From Butyrivibrio sp. LC3010 (GTDB lineage Bacteria > Bacillota > Clostridia > Lachnospirales > Lachnospiraceae): DNA of 64,000 bases. Made by a program: the position numbers and the translations under genes. Under the pieces are notes generated by a model. The model made no database searches, had not been told where the DNA came from, and saw only the letters and a program-made list of their open reading frames with translations. This document shows, in pieces, positions 38,792 to 48,332 of the stretch. The stretch is from NCBI RefSeq assembly GCF_000424385.1, contig NZ_AUJU01000025.1:29451-93450 (forward strand), read 5' to 3'. How positions within the stretch are numbered: the first letter of the stretch is position 1; every line of letters starts with the position of its first letter.

Positions 38792-39646
38792 ATGGCTATT
38801 GGGAATCTAGACTTAACTTCGCTCGACAGGACTCTGATGACCAATGAGCAGAAGTCACTACTTAACGTTAATAATGTATCACAGAAGGAAGTTGAGCAAC
38901 TGCTTATCATGAGAGGGCAGGTGCAGGAATTCCAGATGATGATGATGAAGTATGATTGTGCTTTATCAGAAGTGAGAACTAAGCTTGAGGTCCTTAATAA
39001 AGAGTTTTCACTTAAAAACAATCGAAATCCTTTTGAGAGTATAAAAAGCAGAATAAAGACACCGGTAAGTATATATGAAAAATTGAATCGCAAAGGGATA
39101 CCTTTTTCGATAGAGAATATTGAGAGCAATATTTCTGATATCGCAGGCTGTAGAGCGATTTGTTCTTTTGTTGATGATATTTATATGCTTGCCGATTGCT
39201 TGAAAAAGCAGGATGACGTTAATGTCCTTGTTGAAAAAGATTATATTTCCACTCCAAAAGAGAGCGGCTACAGAAGCTTGCATCTTATAATTGAAACCCC
39301 TATCTTTCTTACAGATGTTAAGGAAATGATAAAGGTCGAAGTTCAGTTTAGAACCATTGCAATGGATTTTTGGGCTAGCCTGGAACATAAGATGAAGTAT
39401 AAGAAAGATATTGAAAACGCACAGCTCATTTCTGAAGATCTGAAATTCAGCGCAGATCTTATAAATCAGCTAGACAGAAGAATGCAACAGATTCGCGAGA
39501 GAATAGATGCAGGTGATGGAAAGCCGTACGTTATGACTCCGACTGAGGAGGAGGAGAGGGCTGACTGTGAGACAATGGAGATTATAAGACGTGAAATCCG
39601 TGCTGAACAGAATGCTATGCTCAGAAGGAAAAGTAATCAAAACTAA
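38792..39646 (+). CDS. Small alarmone synthetase, RelQ-like
   Basis: A 284-residue single-domain (p)ppGpp synthetase without a hydrolase domain. Seen: SRIKTPVSIYEKLNRKG near residue 90, DIAGCRAICSFVDDIY, SGYRSLHLIIE near 150, and VEVQFRTIAMDFWASLEHK. It makes stringent-response nucleotides from GTP or GDP and ATP. ATG 38786 abuts the GGAGGA ribosome site; ATG 38792 has normal spacing and is preferred. The C-terminal helices resemble the RelQ tetramerization region. Confidence 0.88.
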   Translation: MAIGNLDLTSLDRTLMTNEQKSLLNVNNVSQKEVEQLLIMRGQVQEFQMMMMKYDCALSEVRTKLEVLNKEFSLKNNRNPFESIKSRIKTPVSIYEKLNRKGIPFSIENIESNISDIAGCRAICSFVDDIYMLADCLKKQDDVNVLVEKDYISTPKESGYRSLHLIIETPIFLTDVKEMIKVEVQFRTIAMDFWASLEHKMKYKKDIENAQLISEDLKFSADLINQLDRRMQQIRERIDAGDGKPYVMTPTEEEERADCETMEIIRREIRAEQNAMLRRKSNQN

Positions 39647-39678
39647 ATATTAAAAACTTCGCTATGAATGTGATAAAA

Positions 39679-39718
39679 AACGAAAGGTGCAAAAGAAAAT
39701 TTTGTCCCTTTCGTTTTT
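39679..39718 (+). terminator. Terminator of alarmone synthetase gene
   Basis: AACGAAAGG/CCTTTCGTT (39679/39707) with an inner CAAAA/TTTTG stem and T5. Confidence 0.82.
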
Positions 39719-39723
39719 ATATC

Positions 39724-39831
39724 TGAGCAGAGTACTTAGCAAGGCTCTTTTCGAACTTAGTGCCAGCCATGCAAATCCACTTGGTATGGTGCTTTAGAGC
39801 CTGGTGGAGCTTGGTGTAAATACTGAGTACT
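39724..39831. repeat. GA/GA hairpin repeat, two-hairpin copy
   Basis: Same order as at 8074-8160: GAGCAGAG, hairpin 1 (39733-39762), CCAGCCATGCAAAT, hairpin 2 (39777-39807: CCACT/GGTGG, T-T, GGT/GCC), then AGCTTGG. Hairpin 1 is partly decayed. GAGTACT (39730) pairs with AGTACTC (39825), closing the unit. It lies between convergent genes. Confidence 0.6.
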
Positions 39832-39841
39832 CAAAATTTGT

Positions 39842-40705
39842 TTATAGAGCTGTCCATCTTCCACTTGCTCCGCAAGGAAGAACCAGTCCGTTTGATGAAA
39901 CAGGAAGCCCTACTTCATCTGCTTCTACCGTGCCTTTATGAAGCGGATCGATAGCCGAGTGTATCATATAAGAAAGAACTGCAGGCTGTAATCCTGTGGT
40001 GTATGAATTAATAAGGAAGAATAAAGGCTTGTCTGAAAGCAACTGAACACTTCTTAATATAAGATCATATACACAGTCTTCAATTTTCCATATTTCTCCC
40101 TTGGGACCTCTTCCGTAGGAAGGAGGATCCATGATGATGCCATCATAATGATTACCGCGTCTGATCTCACGATCAACAAATTTTCCACAATCGTCAACAA
40201 GATATCTGATGGGAGCTTCTGCAAGACCGGAGGAAGCGGCATTTTCTTTTGCCCATGCAACCATACCTTTGGCTGCATCAACGTGTGTAACGGAAGCACC
40301 TGCTTTGGCAGCGGATACGGTAGCTCCGCCGGTATATGCAAAAAGATTAAGCACCTTGATCGGACGGTCTGCATTTTTGATCAGCTCAGAGAACCAGTCC
40401 CAATTGGCAGCCTGTTCAGGGAACAATCCTGTATGTTTAAAACTGAATGGCTTTAAATGAAAGGTGAGTTCCTTATAATTAATTGTCCATTCCTCCGGAA
40501 GGGATCTGAAGTCCCATTCTCCGCCGCCCTTGTTACTTCTCTGGTAACGTGCATTCCATTTCTTCCATCCCATATGCTTTTTGGGAGTCTTCCAAATTAC
40601 CTGAGGATCGGGCCTTACAAGCATGTAATCACCCCAGCGTTCAAGCTTCTCTCCATCAGAGGTATCTATAACCTGATAATCTTTCCAGTTATTTGCAATC
40701 CACAT
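39842..40705 (-). CDS. Class I SAM-dependent methyltransferase, rRNA-type (RlmI/RlmK-like)
   Basis: A 287-residue protein. The SAM-binding motif is VLNLFAYTGGATVSAAKAGA near residue 115 with the acidic VTHVDAAKG after it, and the catalytic-loop motif is IIMDPPSYGRGPKG near 185. The family methylates cytosine or guanine in 23S rRNA in other bacteria. The usual N-terminal PUA domain is missing or much reduced here, so the exact target is uncertain. Confidence 0.82.
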   Translation of the reverse strand: MWIANNWKDYQVIDTSDGEKLERWGDYMLVRPDPQVIWKTPKKHMGWKKWNARYQRSNKGGGEWDFRSLPEEWTINYKELTFHLKPFSFKHTGLFPEQAANWDWFSELIKNADRPIKVLNLFAYTGGATVSAAKAGASVTHVDAAKGMVAWAKENAASSGLAEAPIRYLVDDCGKFVDREIRRGNHYDGIIMDPPSYGRGPKGEIWKIEDCVYDLILRSVQLLSDKPLFFLINSYTTGLQPAVLSYMIHSAIDPLHKGTVEADEVGLPVSSNGLVLPCGASGRWTAL

Positions 40706-41001
40706 AAATACTCCTTATAATAATAAATGTTGTTATTTGGATTGGTGTACATTAATAAATAGTAGTTATATAGTCATTCGGAATTTATAAAAACCGTTGA
40801 CATAAATGAGTAAATGACCCATAACAACATAATAAATAATATCATGAAAATTTTCTATATAATATAGAAGAAACATTTACACATTTTATCCGAAAATGCA
40901 TAAAATGCTAGTGTATGCATAAAATAGATTAAAATAAATCAAGCCCAAATGGCTAAAATTGCCTATTTTTATTAAAAAGTGATTAATTTTGAAAATTATG
41001 C
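40706..41001. other. AT-rich spacer before the S10 operon promoter
   Basis: No gene seen. It holds the odd-centred palindrome TTCTATAT-A-ATATAGAA (40853-40869), two direct repeats of ATGCATAAAAT (near 40897 and 40916), and a TTGACA near 40798 without a good -10. These could be regulatory sites. Confidence 0.4.
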
Positions 41002-41030
41002 TTGCATGAAATGAAAAAATGATATATAGT
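41002..41030 (+). promoter_or_regulatory. Sigma-A promoter of the S10 operon
   Basis: TTGCAT at 41002-41007, 17 bases, TATAGT at 41025-41030. Confidence 0.72.
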
Positions 41031-41036
41031 AATCCA

Positions 41037-41290
41037 TGCTGTGACATGATAGCTGTGAAGCGTGAGGTTGCTGTCTTATCCAGTGAGACAGGTTTTCCGT
41101 GGAGCGAATGTCAAGGGACCAATTGGTCTGACAATCTGACGACAAGTCACTGTACAAACAAAATGTCTGCGAAGCTATGCTAGCAGAAACGACGTGTGAA
41201 AACAGGGTTTTTTAGAAATTTGAATCCATGACACACACGGGAGAGTGTACAGTCACCGCTTGTCGTACTTATCTAATTAAAGTGCGAAAA
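41037..41290 (+). promoter_or_regulatory. Structured S10-operon leader
   Basis: About 250 untranslated bases. A long-range stem pairs ACGACAAG (41139) with CTTGTCGT (41259) and ACTGTAC (41149) with GTACAGT (41247), leaving an asymmetric 2x5 internal loop. Local hairpins include CTGTCT/AGACAG (about 41081), GACCAATTGGTC (about 41117) and TCTGC/GCAGA (about 41166). The rpsJ ribosome site follows. In many bacteria L4 represses this operon by binding its leader; an analogous role is inferred. Confidence 0.6.
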
Positions 41291-41306
41291 GGAGGCGACT
41301 TTTTTT

Positions 41307-41618
41307 ATGGCAAATCAGGTAATGAGAATTACTCTTAAGGCGTATGATCATCAGCTCGTAGATGCTTCTGCAAAGAAGATCATCGAAACAGTTAAGAAGA
41401 ACGGATCTCAGGTCAGCGGACCTGTACCGCTTCCTACAAAGAAGGAAGTAGTAACAATCCTTCGTGCTGTACATAAGTACAAGGATTCCAGAGAGCAGTT
41501 CGAGCAGAGAACACATAAGAGACTGATCGATATCATCACACCTACACCTAAGACAGTTGAGGCTCTTCAGAGATTAGAGATGCCTGCAGGTGTAAACATC
41601 AATATCAAGATGAAATAA
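41307..41618 (+). CDS. rpsJ: 30S ribosomal protein S10 (uS10)
   Basis: A 103-residue head protein of the small subunit, also NusE in antitermination complexes. [19 protein letters not shown] and [17 protein letters not shown] are family-typical. First gene of the S10 operon, behind AAAGGAGGCGAC and a structured leader. Confidence 0.98.
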   Translation: MANQVMRITLKAYDHQLVDASAKKIIETVKKNGSQVSGPVPLPTKKEVVTILRAVHKYKDSREQFEQRTHKRLIDIITPTPKTVEALQRLEMPAGVNINIKMK

Positions 41619-41762
41619 TTCATCGGTAACTAATGTAAACCTCTACTAGTATGATGCGAGGCGTATGATGCCGTGAAAACTGGAGAATTGCAAAATGGCA
41701 ATTAAAGCGACATTACGAATGAAACAAGCATCCGCTGTAGATGTAATAAGGAGGTAAATACA

Positions 41763-42446
41763 ATGAAGAAGGCTATCTTAGCTACGAAGATCGGTATGAC
41801 ACAGATCTTCAACGAAGACGGTTCACTTGTTCCTGTAACTGTTTTACAGGCAGGACCCTGTGTAGTAACACAGATCAAGACCGTTGAAAATGATGGTTAC
41901 AGTGCAGTTCAGGTTGGCTATGTTGATAAGAAAGAAAAGATCATCAACAGAGACAAGAACGGCAAAAAGACTATCGTACATGCACATGGTGTAAACAAGG
42001 CTCAGCAGGGTCACTTCAAGAAGGCAGGCGTATCCTGCAAGAGATTTGTTCGCGAGTTCAAATTCGAGAATGCTTCTGAATATGAGCTTGGAAGTGAGAT
42101 TAAGGCAGACATCTTCGCTGCTGGCGACAAGATTGATGCTACTGCAACATCCAAGGGTAAGGGATTCCAGGGTGCTATCAAGAAGAATGGTCAGCACAGA
42201 GGACCCATGGCTCATGGTTCTAAGTTCCACCGTCATCAGGGTTCTAACGGATCCAGTTCCGATCCGAGCCGTGTATTCAAGGGAAAAGGAATGCCTGGTC
42301 ACATGGGATGCGTTAAGGTAACAGTTCAGAATCTTGAGGTTGTTCGTGTAGATGCTGAGAAGAATCTGATCCTTGTAAAGGGCGCAGTACCTGGACCGAA
42401 GAAGGGACTTGTAACAATCAAGGAAACCACAAAGGTTGAGGCATAA
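41763..42446 (+). CDS. rplC: 50S ribosomal protein L3 (uL3)
   Basis: A 227-residue early-assembly 23S-binding protein near the peptidyl transferase centre. Starts [19 protein letters not shown]; the conserved tip loop [20 protein letters not shown] is present. A 144-base gap before it has an AATTGC/GCAATT hairpin. Ribosome site AAGGAGGT. Confidence 0.97.
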   Translation: MKKAILATKIGMTQIFNEDGSLVPVTVLQAGPCVVTQIKTVENDGYSAVQVGYVDKKEKIINRDKNGKKTIVHAHGVNKAQQGHFKKAGVSCKRFVREFKFENASEYELGSEIKADIFAAGDKIDATATSKGKGFQGAIKKNGQHRGPMAHGSKFHRHQGSNGSSSDPSRVFKGKGMPGHMGCVKVTVQNLEVVRVDAEKNLILVKGAVPGPKKGLVTIKETTKVEA

Positions 42447-42472
42447 CTTTTCACGAAAGGAGGAACATACAG

Positions 42473-43096
42473 ATGGCTAACGTATCTGTTTACAATATGG
42501 AAGGCAAAGAAGTTGGCAGCATCGAGCTTAATGATGCCATCTTCGGAGTTGAAGTTAATGAACATCTCGTACACATGGCAGTTATCCAGCAACTTGCTAA
42601 TAATCGCCAGGGTACTCAGAAGGCAAAGACACGTTCCGAAGTTAGCGGAGGTGGTCGCAAGCCTTGGAGACAGAAGGGAACCGGTCATGCAAGACAGGGT
42701 TCAACAAGATCTCCTCAGTGGACAGGCGGCGGTGTAGTATTCGCTCCCGTTCCGAGAGATTACTCTTTCAAAATGAACCAGAAAGAGAAGAGAGCAGCTC
42801 TTAAGTCTGCACTCACAGACAAGGTTCAGACAGGTAAGCTTGTTGTTCTTGATGAGCTTAAGTTTGATGAGTTCAAGACAAAGAAATTTGCTGAGGTAAT
42901 GACTAACCTTAAGGCTACTCGCAAGGCACTTGTTGTTGTTGCTGAGAATGACGAGAAGGTTGTTAAGTCAGCTAAGAACCTTGCAGAGGTTAAGACAACT
43001 CTTACAAATACAATCAATGTTTACGATATCGTAAACGCTCAGACACTCGTTCTTACTAAGGACGCAGTTGCAAAAATCGAGGAGGTGTATGCATAA
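42473..43096 (+). CDS. rplD: 50S ribosomal protein L4 (uL4)
   Basis: A 207-residue large-subunit protein whose extended loop (GGGRKPWRQKGTGHARQG near residue 60) lines the exit tunnel. In several bacteria it represses the S10 operon through the leader. The stop codon overlaps the rplW start by one base. Confidence 0.97.
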   Translation: MANVSVYNMEGKEVGSIELNDAIFGVEVNEHLVHMAVIQQLANNRQGTQKAKTRSEVSGGGRKPWRQKGTGHARQGSTRSPQWTGGGVVFAPVPRDYSFKMNQKEKRAALKSALTDKVQTGKLVVLDELKFDEFKTKKFAEVMTNLKATRKALVVVAENDEKVVKSAKNLAEVKTTLTNTINVYDIVNAQTLVLTKDAVAKIEEVYA

Positions 43097-43395
43097 TGGC
43101 AGCTTTACAGTATTATGATGTAATCCTTGAGCCTGTACTTACAGAGAAGAGCATGAATGCCATGGGCGAAAAGAAATACACTTTCTTCGTTCATCCTGAA
43201 GCAAACAAGACTCAGATAAAGGAAGCAGTTGAGAAGATGTTCGATGGCGCTAAGGTTTCCAAGGTTAACACTCTTAATGCAAATGGTAAGCTTAAGAGAC
43301 GTGGAATGACTTATGGCAGAACTGCTAAGATTAAGAAGGCTATCGTACAGCTCACTGCAGATAGTAAGGATATCGAGATATTCCAGGGACTTTGA
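43096..43395 (+). CDS. rplW: 50S ribosomal protein L23 (uL23)
   Basis: A 99-residue protein at the tunnel exit, a docking site for trigger factor and SRP. ILEPVLTEKSMNAM and KYTFFVHPEANKTQIKEAVE are typical. TAATG overlap with rplD gives translational coupling. Confidence 0.97.
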   Translation: MAALQYYDVILEPVLTEKSMNAMGEKKYTFFVHPEANKTQIKEAVEKMFDGAKVSKVNTLNANGKLKRRGMTYGRTAKIKKAIVQLTADSKDIEIFQGL

Positions 43396-43411
43396 TAATA
43401 ACTAATTGACT

Positions 43412-43464
43412 ATATGCACAGGATCTTAACAAAGTCCGGATCCAGGTTTTAAACCGTGCATGAT
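43412..43464 (+). promoter_or_regulatory. Three-way-junction structure before rplB
   Basis: ATGCAC/GTGCAT closes a small junction holding GGATC/GATCC and GGTTT/AAACC hairpins. It ends just before the rplB ribosome site and lacks a U-tract. Possible mRNA processing or translational control. Confidence 0.45.
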
Positions 43465-43482
43465 AATAAAAAGGAGATAATC

Positions 43483-44325
43483 ATGGGAATTAAGAAATAC
43501 GGCCCATATACACCGTCCAGAAGAAACATGACAGGTTCTGATTTCTCAGAGATCACAAAGAGCACTCCTGAGAAGAGCCTCCTTGTTTCTAAGAATTCAA
43601 AGGCTGGACGTAATAACCAGGGTAAGATTACAGTTAGACATCGCGGTGGCGGCGGAAGAAGAAAGTACAGAATTATCGATTTCAAGCGTTCAAAAGATGA
43701 GTGCACAGCAAAGGTTATCGGTATCGAGTACGATCCTAACAGAACAGCTAACATCGCACTGCTTGAGTATGAGGATGGCACAAAGGCATACATTCTTGCA
43801 CCTCAGGGTCTTAAGGATGGCATGACAATCATGAATGGTCCTGATGCCGAAGTTCGTATCGGTAACTGCCTCCCTCTTGCTAACATCCCTGTTGGTGAAA
43901 GCATTCACAACATTGAGCTTTATCCTGGAAGAGGCGGTCAGCTTGTTCGTTCAGCTGGTAACTCTGCTCAGCTCATGGCTAAAGAAGGAAAGTATGCAAC
44001 ACTTCGTCTTCCTTCAGGCGAAATGAGACTTGTTCCAATCGAGTGTCGTGCAACAATCGGTACAGTTGGTAACATTGATCATAACCTTATCAATATCGGT
44101 AAAGCTGGTCGTAAGCGTCACATGGGTATCCGCCCTACAGTTCGTGGATCAGTTATGAACCCGAATGATCACCCGCATGGTGGTGGTGAGGGTAGAGCAC
44201 CTATCGGTCGTCCCGGTCCGTGCACACCTTGGGGTAAGCCTGCTCTTGGTTACAAGACACGTAAGAAGAAAAAGGCTTCTAACAAGATGATCATCAGAAG
44301 AAGAGATGGTAAGGCTATCAAATAA
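43483..44325 (+). CDS. rplB: 50S ribosomal protein L2 (uL2)
   Basis: A 280-residue protein essential for subunit joining and peptidyl transfer. [15 protein letters not shown] near residue 55 and [18 protein letters not shown] near 225, with the conserved His, are seen. Start ATG 43483 follows AAAAGGAGATAATC; an upstream in-frame ATG at 43456 is not supported. Confidence 0.97.
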   Translation: MGIKKYGPYTPSRRNMTGSDFSEITKSTPEKSLLVSKNSKAGRNNQGKITVRHRGGGGRRKYRIIDFKRSKDECTAKVIGIEYDPNRTANIALLEYEDGTKAYILAPQGLKDGMTIMNGPDAEVRIGNCLPLANIPVGESIHNIELYPGRGGQLVRSAGNSAQLMAKEGKYATLRLPSGEMRLVPIECRATIGTVGNIDHNLINIGKAGRKRHMGIRPTVRGSVMNPNDHPHGGGEGRAPIGRPGPCTPWGKPALGYKTRKKKKASNKMIIRRRDGKAIK

Positions 44326-44344
44326 TTGATGCCGGTTGATAAAG

Positions 44345-44392
44345 GATGAACAAATCACTTGACTGGATTTAGCGGTCTGGTGATTTCATCCG
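44345..44392 (+). promoter_or_regulatory. Hairpin before rpsS
   Basis: GGATGA/TCATCC encloses AATCAC/GTGATT with a 21-base loop. The 5' strand (GGATGAACAAATCAC) recurs almost exactly before rpsN at 48041, so both gaps share a motif. Confidence 0.5.
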
Positions 44393-44434
44393 ACAGTAAG
44401 AAAACGTATTGACATATACGAGAGGAGAATGACA

Positions 44435-44722
44435 ATGTCTAGATCACTTAAAAAGGGACCTTTCGCAGATGCAAGTTTGCTTAAGAAGATCGATGCAATG
44501 AATGCTGAGAATCAGAAGCAGATTGTTAAGACATGGTCCCGTCGTTCCACGATTTTCCCTTCCTTCGTTGGACACACAATCGCTGTTCATGACGGAAGAA
44601 AGCATATTCCGGTATATGTAACGGAAGATATGGTTGGTCACAAACTTGGTGAGTTTGTTCCTACAAGAACCTACAGAGGTCACGCAGGCAACTCTCCTGA
44701 GAAGAAGGGTGGAGTTCGCTAA
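44435..44722 (+). CDS. rpsS: 30S ribosomal protein S19 (uS19)
   Basis: A 95-residue protein of the small-subunit head. [17 protein letters not shown] and [18 protein letters not shown] are typical. ATG 44429 abuts the GAGGAGA site; ATG 44435 has normal spacing and gives the family's usual start. Confidence 0.96.
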   Translation: MSRSLKKGPFADASLLKKIDAMNAENQKQIVKTWSRRSTIFPSFVGHTIAVHDGRKHIPVYVTEDMVGHKLGEFVPTRTYRGHAGNSPEKKGGVR

Positions 44723-44763
44723 GTTCTTGTGACTTGGTTCAACATTGAAAGGAGGTTAAATCT

Positions 44764-45150
44764 ATGGCAACAGCACATAGATCTCAAGTTAAAAGAGAGA
44801 GAAATGCTCAGAAGGATACAAGACCTTCAGCTAAATTATCTTACGCAAGAATCCCTGTTCAGAAGGCATGCTTCGTAATGGATGCTATCAGGGGTAAGGA
44901 CGTTGAGACAGCACTTGCTATCCTGGAGTACAATCCAAGATACGCTTCCAGCGTTATTTATAAGTTACTTAATTCTGCAATTGCAAATGCTGAAAATAAC
45001 AACGGCATGAACAGAGCAAATCTGTACATTGCAGAGTGCAATGCAAGCAATGGCCCGATTATGAAGAGAATTCAGCCTAGAGCTCAGGGTAGAGCATACA
45101 GAATTCAGAAGAGATTAAGCCATTTGACTTTAATTCTGGATGAGAGATAA
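44764..45150 (+). CDS. rplV: 50S ribosomal protein L22 (uL22)
   Basis: A 128-residue protein with a beta-hairpin reaching the exit tunnel ([17 protein letters not shown] near residue 100). The macrolide-resistance region of that hairpin looks intact. Ribosome site AAAGGAGGTTAAATCT. Confidence 0.97.
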   Translation: MATAHRSQVKRERNAQKDTRPSAKLSYARIPVQKACFVMDAIRGKDVETALAILEYNPRYASSVIYKLLNSAIANAENNNGMNRANLYIAECNASNGPIMKRIQPRAQGRAYRIQKRLSHLTLILDER

Positions 45151-45170
45151 GAAAGGAGAAAGTAAGTTCA

Positions 45171-45842
45171 ATGGGACAGAAAGTTAATCCTCATGGCCTC
45201 AGAGTCGGCATCATTGCAGATTGGGATTCCAAGTGGTATGCAGAGAATGACGAGTTTGCAGACAATCTTGTTGAAGATTACAAAATCAGAAAGTTTCTGA
45301 AGAAGAAGCTTTACGCTGCAGGTATCTCAAAGATTGAGATCGAGAGAGCATCTGATCGCGTTAAGGTAATCGTTTATACAGCAAAGCCCGGTTTCGTAAT
45401 TGGTAAGGGTGGCGCAGAGATCGAAGTTACTAAGAAGGAGCTTTCAAAGCTTACAGATAAGAAGGTTCTTGTTGATATTAAAGAAATCAAGAAGCCCGAT
45501 AAGGACGCTCAGCTTGTTGCTGAAAACATTGCTCAGCAGCTTGAGAATCGTGTATCTTTCCGTCGTGCTATGAAGTCATGCATGAGCAGAACAATGAAGA
45601 CAGATGCACAGGGTATCAAGGCTTGCTGCAGTGGTCGTCTTGGTGGTGCTGATATCGCTCGTAGCGAATTCTACAGCGAGGGTACAATCCCGCTTCAGAC
45701 ACTTAGAGCAGATATTGATTATGGTTTTGCTGAGGCAGATACAACCTATGGTAAGGTTGGTGTAAAGGTATGGATCTATAAGGGTGAAGTACTTCCGACT
45801 AAAGCATCCGAGAATTCAGATAAGGAAGGGAGCGATAAATAA
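45171..45842 (+). CDS. rpsC: 30S ribosomal protein S3 (uS3)
   Basis: A 223-residue protein at the mRNA entry channel. Opens [14 protein letters not shown]; the KH domain has [13 protein letters not shown] near residue 73. Its stop codon overlaps the rplP start (TAATG). Confidence 0.97.
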   Translation: MGQKVNPHGLRVGIIADWDSKWYAENDEFADNLVEDYKIRKFLKKKLYAAGISKIEIERASDRVKVIVYTAKPGFVIGKGGAEIEVTKKELSKLTDKKVLVDIKEIKKPDKDAQLVAENIAQQLENRVSFRRAMKSCMSRTMKTDAQGIKACCSGRLGGADIARSEFYSEGTIPLQTLRADIDYGFAEADTTYGKVGVKVWIYKGEVLPTKASENSDKEGSDK

Positions 45843-46279
45843 TGTTAATGCCGAAGAGAGTAAAGCATCGTAAGCAGTTCCGCGGTTCTATGGCTGGTAA
45901 GGCTACACGCGGCAACACAATCGCATACGGTGAGTATGGAATAGTAGCGCTTGAGCCCTGCTGGATTCGTTCAAATCAGATCGAGGCAGCCCGTGTCGCT
46001 ATGACTCGTTTCATCAAGCGTGGTGGTCAGGTTTGGATCAAGATTTTCCCTGACAAGCCTGTTACAGCGAAGCCTGCTGAAACTCGTATGGGTTCCGGTA
46101 AGGGTTCTGTAGATTACTGGGTAGCAGTTGTTAAGCCTGGACGTGTAATGTTTGAAATCGGCGGAGTCGATGAAGAAGTTGCAAGAGAAGCACTTCGTCT
46201 TGCAACACACAAACTTCCTTGCAAGTGCAAGATCGTTTCAAAGGCTGATTTGGAAGGCGGTGCATCCAATGAAAACTAA
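45842..46279 (+). CDS. rplP: 50S ribosomal protein L16 (uL16)
   Basis: A 145-residue protein near the A-site tRNA elbow. [15 protein letters not shown] and [20 protein letters not shown] are typical. It overlaps rpsC by one base and rpmC by 11 bases. Confidence 0.97.
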   Translation: MLMPKRVKHRKQFRGSMAGKATRGNTIAYGEYGIVALEPCWIRSNQIEAARVAMTRFIKRGGQVWIKIFPDKPVTAKPAETRMGSGKGSVDYWVAVVKPGRVMFEIGGVDEEVAREALRLATHKLPCKCKIVSKADLEGGASNEN

Positions 46280-46472
46280 TAAGTATGTAGAAGAGCTGAA
46301 AGCTAAGTCTGCTGAGGAACTCAGCCAGGAGCTTGTATCAGCTAAAAAGGAACTTTTTAATCTGAGATTCCAGAACGCAACTAACCAGCTGGATAACACA
46401 GCAAGAATTAAAGAGGTTAGAAAGAATATTGCTAGAATTCAGACTGTGATTACACAGAAAGCAGCACAGTAA
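46269..46472 (+). CDS. rpmC: 50S ribosomal protein L29 (uL29)
   Basis: A 67-residue helical protein at the tunnel exit. ATG 46269 lies inside the end of rplP and gives [18 protein letters not shown], the family's usual start; [20 protein letters not shown] is characteristic. Confidence 0.95.
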   Translation: MKTNKYVEELKAKSAEELSQELVSAKKELFNLRFQNATNQLDNTARIKEVRKNIARIQTVITQKAAQ

Positions 46473-46495
46473 TGGAATCCTGAAAGGAGTATATC

Positions 46496-46750
46496 GTGGA
46501 AAGAAATTTAAGAAAAACGCGTGTTGGTAAAGTAACAAGCGATAAGATGGATAAGACCATCGTTGTTTCCATCGAAGATCATGTAAAGCACCCTCTTTAC
46601 AAGAAGATCGTAAAAAGAACCTATAAGCTGAAGGCTCATGATGAGAACAATGAGTGCCATATAGGTGATACAGTCAAGGTTATGGAAACAAGACCGATCT
46701 CTAAAGACAAGAGATGGAGACTGGTTCAGATTATTGAGCGTGCTAAGTAA
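46496..46750 (+). CDS. rpsQ: 30S ribosomal protein S17 (uS17)
   Basis: An 84-residue OB-fold protein. [20 protein letters not shown] is typical. Starts at GTG 46496 behind AAAGGAGTATATC. Confidence 0.96.
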   Translation: MERNLRKTRVGKVTSDKMDKTIVVSIEDHVKHPLYKKIVKRTYKLKAHDENNECHIGDTVKVMETRPISKDKRWRLVQIIERAK

Positions 46751-46783
46751 TTAGCTGATAGTTGATTATAAAGGAGAAATAAC

Positions 46784-47152
46784 ATGATTCAGCAGGAAAG
46801 CAGACTTAGAGTTGCTGATAACACTGGTGCAAAAGAACTTTTGACAATTCGTGTTATGGGCGGTTCTACAAGAAGATATGCGAGAATCGGCGATGTAGTT
46901 GTTGCTTCGGTCAAAGAAGCAACACCAGGCGGCGTTGTAAAGAAGGGTGATGTCGTTAAGGCAGTTGTAGTACGTACTGTTAAGGAGACTCGCCGTAAGG
47001 ATGGTTCTTACATCCGTTTCGATGAGAACGCTGCAGTTATCATCAACGATGAAGGTAACCCGAAGGGAACTCGTATTTTTGGACCCGTTGCAAGAGAGCT
47101 TCGTGATAAGAAGTACATGAAGATTCTTTCTCTCGCTCCGGAAGTATTATAA
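46784..47152 (+). CDS. rplN: 50S ribosomal protein L14 (uL14)
   Basis: A 122-residue protein at the subunit interface. [20 protein letters not shown] and [20 protein letters not shown] are typical. Ribosome site AAAGGAGAAATAAC. Confidence 0.97.
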   Translation: MIQQESRLRVADNTGAKELLTIRVMGGSTRRYARIGDVVVASVKEATPGGVVKKGDVVKAVVVRTVKETRRKDGSYIRFDENAAVIINDEGNPKGTRIFGPVARELRDKKYMKILSLAPEVL

Positions 47153-47163
47153 GGAGGCACCGA

Positions 47164-47475
47164 ATGTCTACAAGTAAGATTAAAAAGGGCGATACCGTTA
47201 AGGTTATTGCTGGTAAGAGCAAAGATAAAGAAGGCAAGGTACTCTCCGTTGACACAAAGAATGGTAAGGTAGTAGTTGAGGGTGCTAACATGGTTACAAA
47301 GCACACAAAGCCCTCTGCATCTAACCCCAACGGTGGTATCATTCAGCAGGAAGCTCCCATGGACATCTCCAACGTTATGTATGTTCATAAGGGAAAGGCA
47401 ACACGTGTTGGTTTCAAGGTTGAGGATGGTAAGAAGGTCCGCATCGCAAAATCAACTGGTGATGTCATTGACTGA
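47164..47475 (+). CDS. rplX: 50S ribosomal protein L24 (uL24)
   Basis: A 103-residue assembly-initiating protein with the KOW motif KIKKGDTVKVIAGKSKDKEG at the N-terminus. It follows rplN by 11 bases with TAAGGAGGCACCGA. Confidence 0.97.
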   Translation: MSTSKIKKGDTVKVIAGKSKDKEGKVLSVDTKNGKVVVEGANMVTKHTKPSASNPNGGIIQQEAPMDISNVMYVHKGKATRVGFKVEDGKKVRIAKSTGDVID

Positions 47476-47496
47476 TAGGAAAGGAGGTAAGGAGCT

Positions 47497-48036
47497 TTGA
47501 GTAGATATAAGGATTTATATAAAGATGAGATCGTGAGCGCTATGACAAAGAAGTTCGGTTACAAGAACGTTATGGAAGTTCCGAAGCTCGATAAGATTGT
47601 AATTAACATGGCTGTAGGTGAAGCAAAAGAGAATGCAAAAGTTCTTGAGAACGCTGCAAACGATATGCAGATCATCTCTGGCCAGAAGCCTGTTTATACA
47701 AAGGCTAAGAAGTCAATCGCTAACTTCAAGATTAGAGAAGGTATGCCGATTGGTTGTAAAGTAACTCTTCGTGGTGAGAAGATGTACGAGTTTATGGATC
47801 GTCTCGTAAACCTTGCACTTCCTCGTGTCCGCGACTTCCGTGGTGTTAACCCTAACGCATTTGATGGTAGAGGTAACTACGCTCTTGGTATCAAAGAGCA
47901 GCTTATCTTCCCTGAAATCGAGTATGATAAGGTTGACAAGACAAGAGGTATGGATATCATCTTCACAACAACTGCCAAGACAGATGAAGAGGCTCGTGAG
48001 CTTTTAACACTCTTCAACATGCCTTTCGCTAAGTAA
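47497..48036 (+). CDS. rplE: 50S ribosomal protein L5 (uL5)
   Basis: A 179-residue protein that contacts 5S rRNA and P-site t[22 protein letters not shown] and [19 protein letters not shown] are typical. Starts at TTG 47497 behind AAGGAGGTAAGGAGC. Confidence 0.96.
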   Translation: MSRYKDLYKDEIVSAMTKKFGYKNVMEVPKLDKIVINMAVGEAKENAKVLENAANDMQIISGQKPVYTKAKKSIANFKIREGMPIGCKVTLRGEKMYEFMDRLVNLALPRVRDFRGVNPNAFDGRGNYALGIKEQLIFPEIEYDKVDKTRGMDIIFTTTAKTDEEARELLTLFNMPFAK

Positions 48037-48040
48037 TTAA

Positions 48041-48088
48041 GGATGAGCAAATCACCAGATAAGGAATTTTCTAATCCGGTGAATGACA
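48041..48088 (+). promoter_or_regulatory. Hairpin motif before rpsN
   Basis: The gap carries GGATGAGCAAATCACC, nearly the same as in the rplB-rpsS gap, and ATCACC can pair with GGTGAAT about 25 bases later. No U-tract follows. Confidence 0.4.
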
Positions 48089-48142
48089 TACAAACTGTTT
48101 GAACAGTTTTTCGGTTTGAAAAATATAGGAGGAATCGAACAC

Positions 48143-48328
48143 ATGGCTAAATTATCCATGAAGGTAAAGCAGCAGATGAAACCCAAGTTTTCTACACGAG
48201 CATACAACCGTTGCAGAATTTGCGGTCGTCCTCATGCTTATCTTAGAAAATACGGAATCTGCAGAATTTGTTTCCGTGAGTTAGCTTACAAGGGCGAAAT
48301 CCCGGGTGTACGTAAGGCTAGTTGGTAA
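48143..48328 (+). CDS. rpsN: 30S ribosomal protein S14, zinc type (uS14)
   Basis: A 61-residue short form with a Cys4 zinc site (CRICG and CRICF around residues 24-43). Start ATG 48143 gives [11 protein letters not shown] and lies behind AGGAGGAATCG. Zinc-dependent short uS14 is the usual form in Firmicutes spc operons. Confidence 0.96.
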   Translation: MAKLSMKVKQQMKPKFSTRAYNRCRICGRPHAYLRKYGICRICFRELAYKGEIPGVRKASW

Positions 48329-48332
48329 TTGT

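Noticed and set aside
41037..41290. T-box or metabolite riboswitch before rpsJ
   Set aside because: No T-box consensus or known aptamer sequence; it precedes a ribosomal operon where a protein-binding leader is expected.
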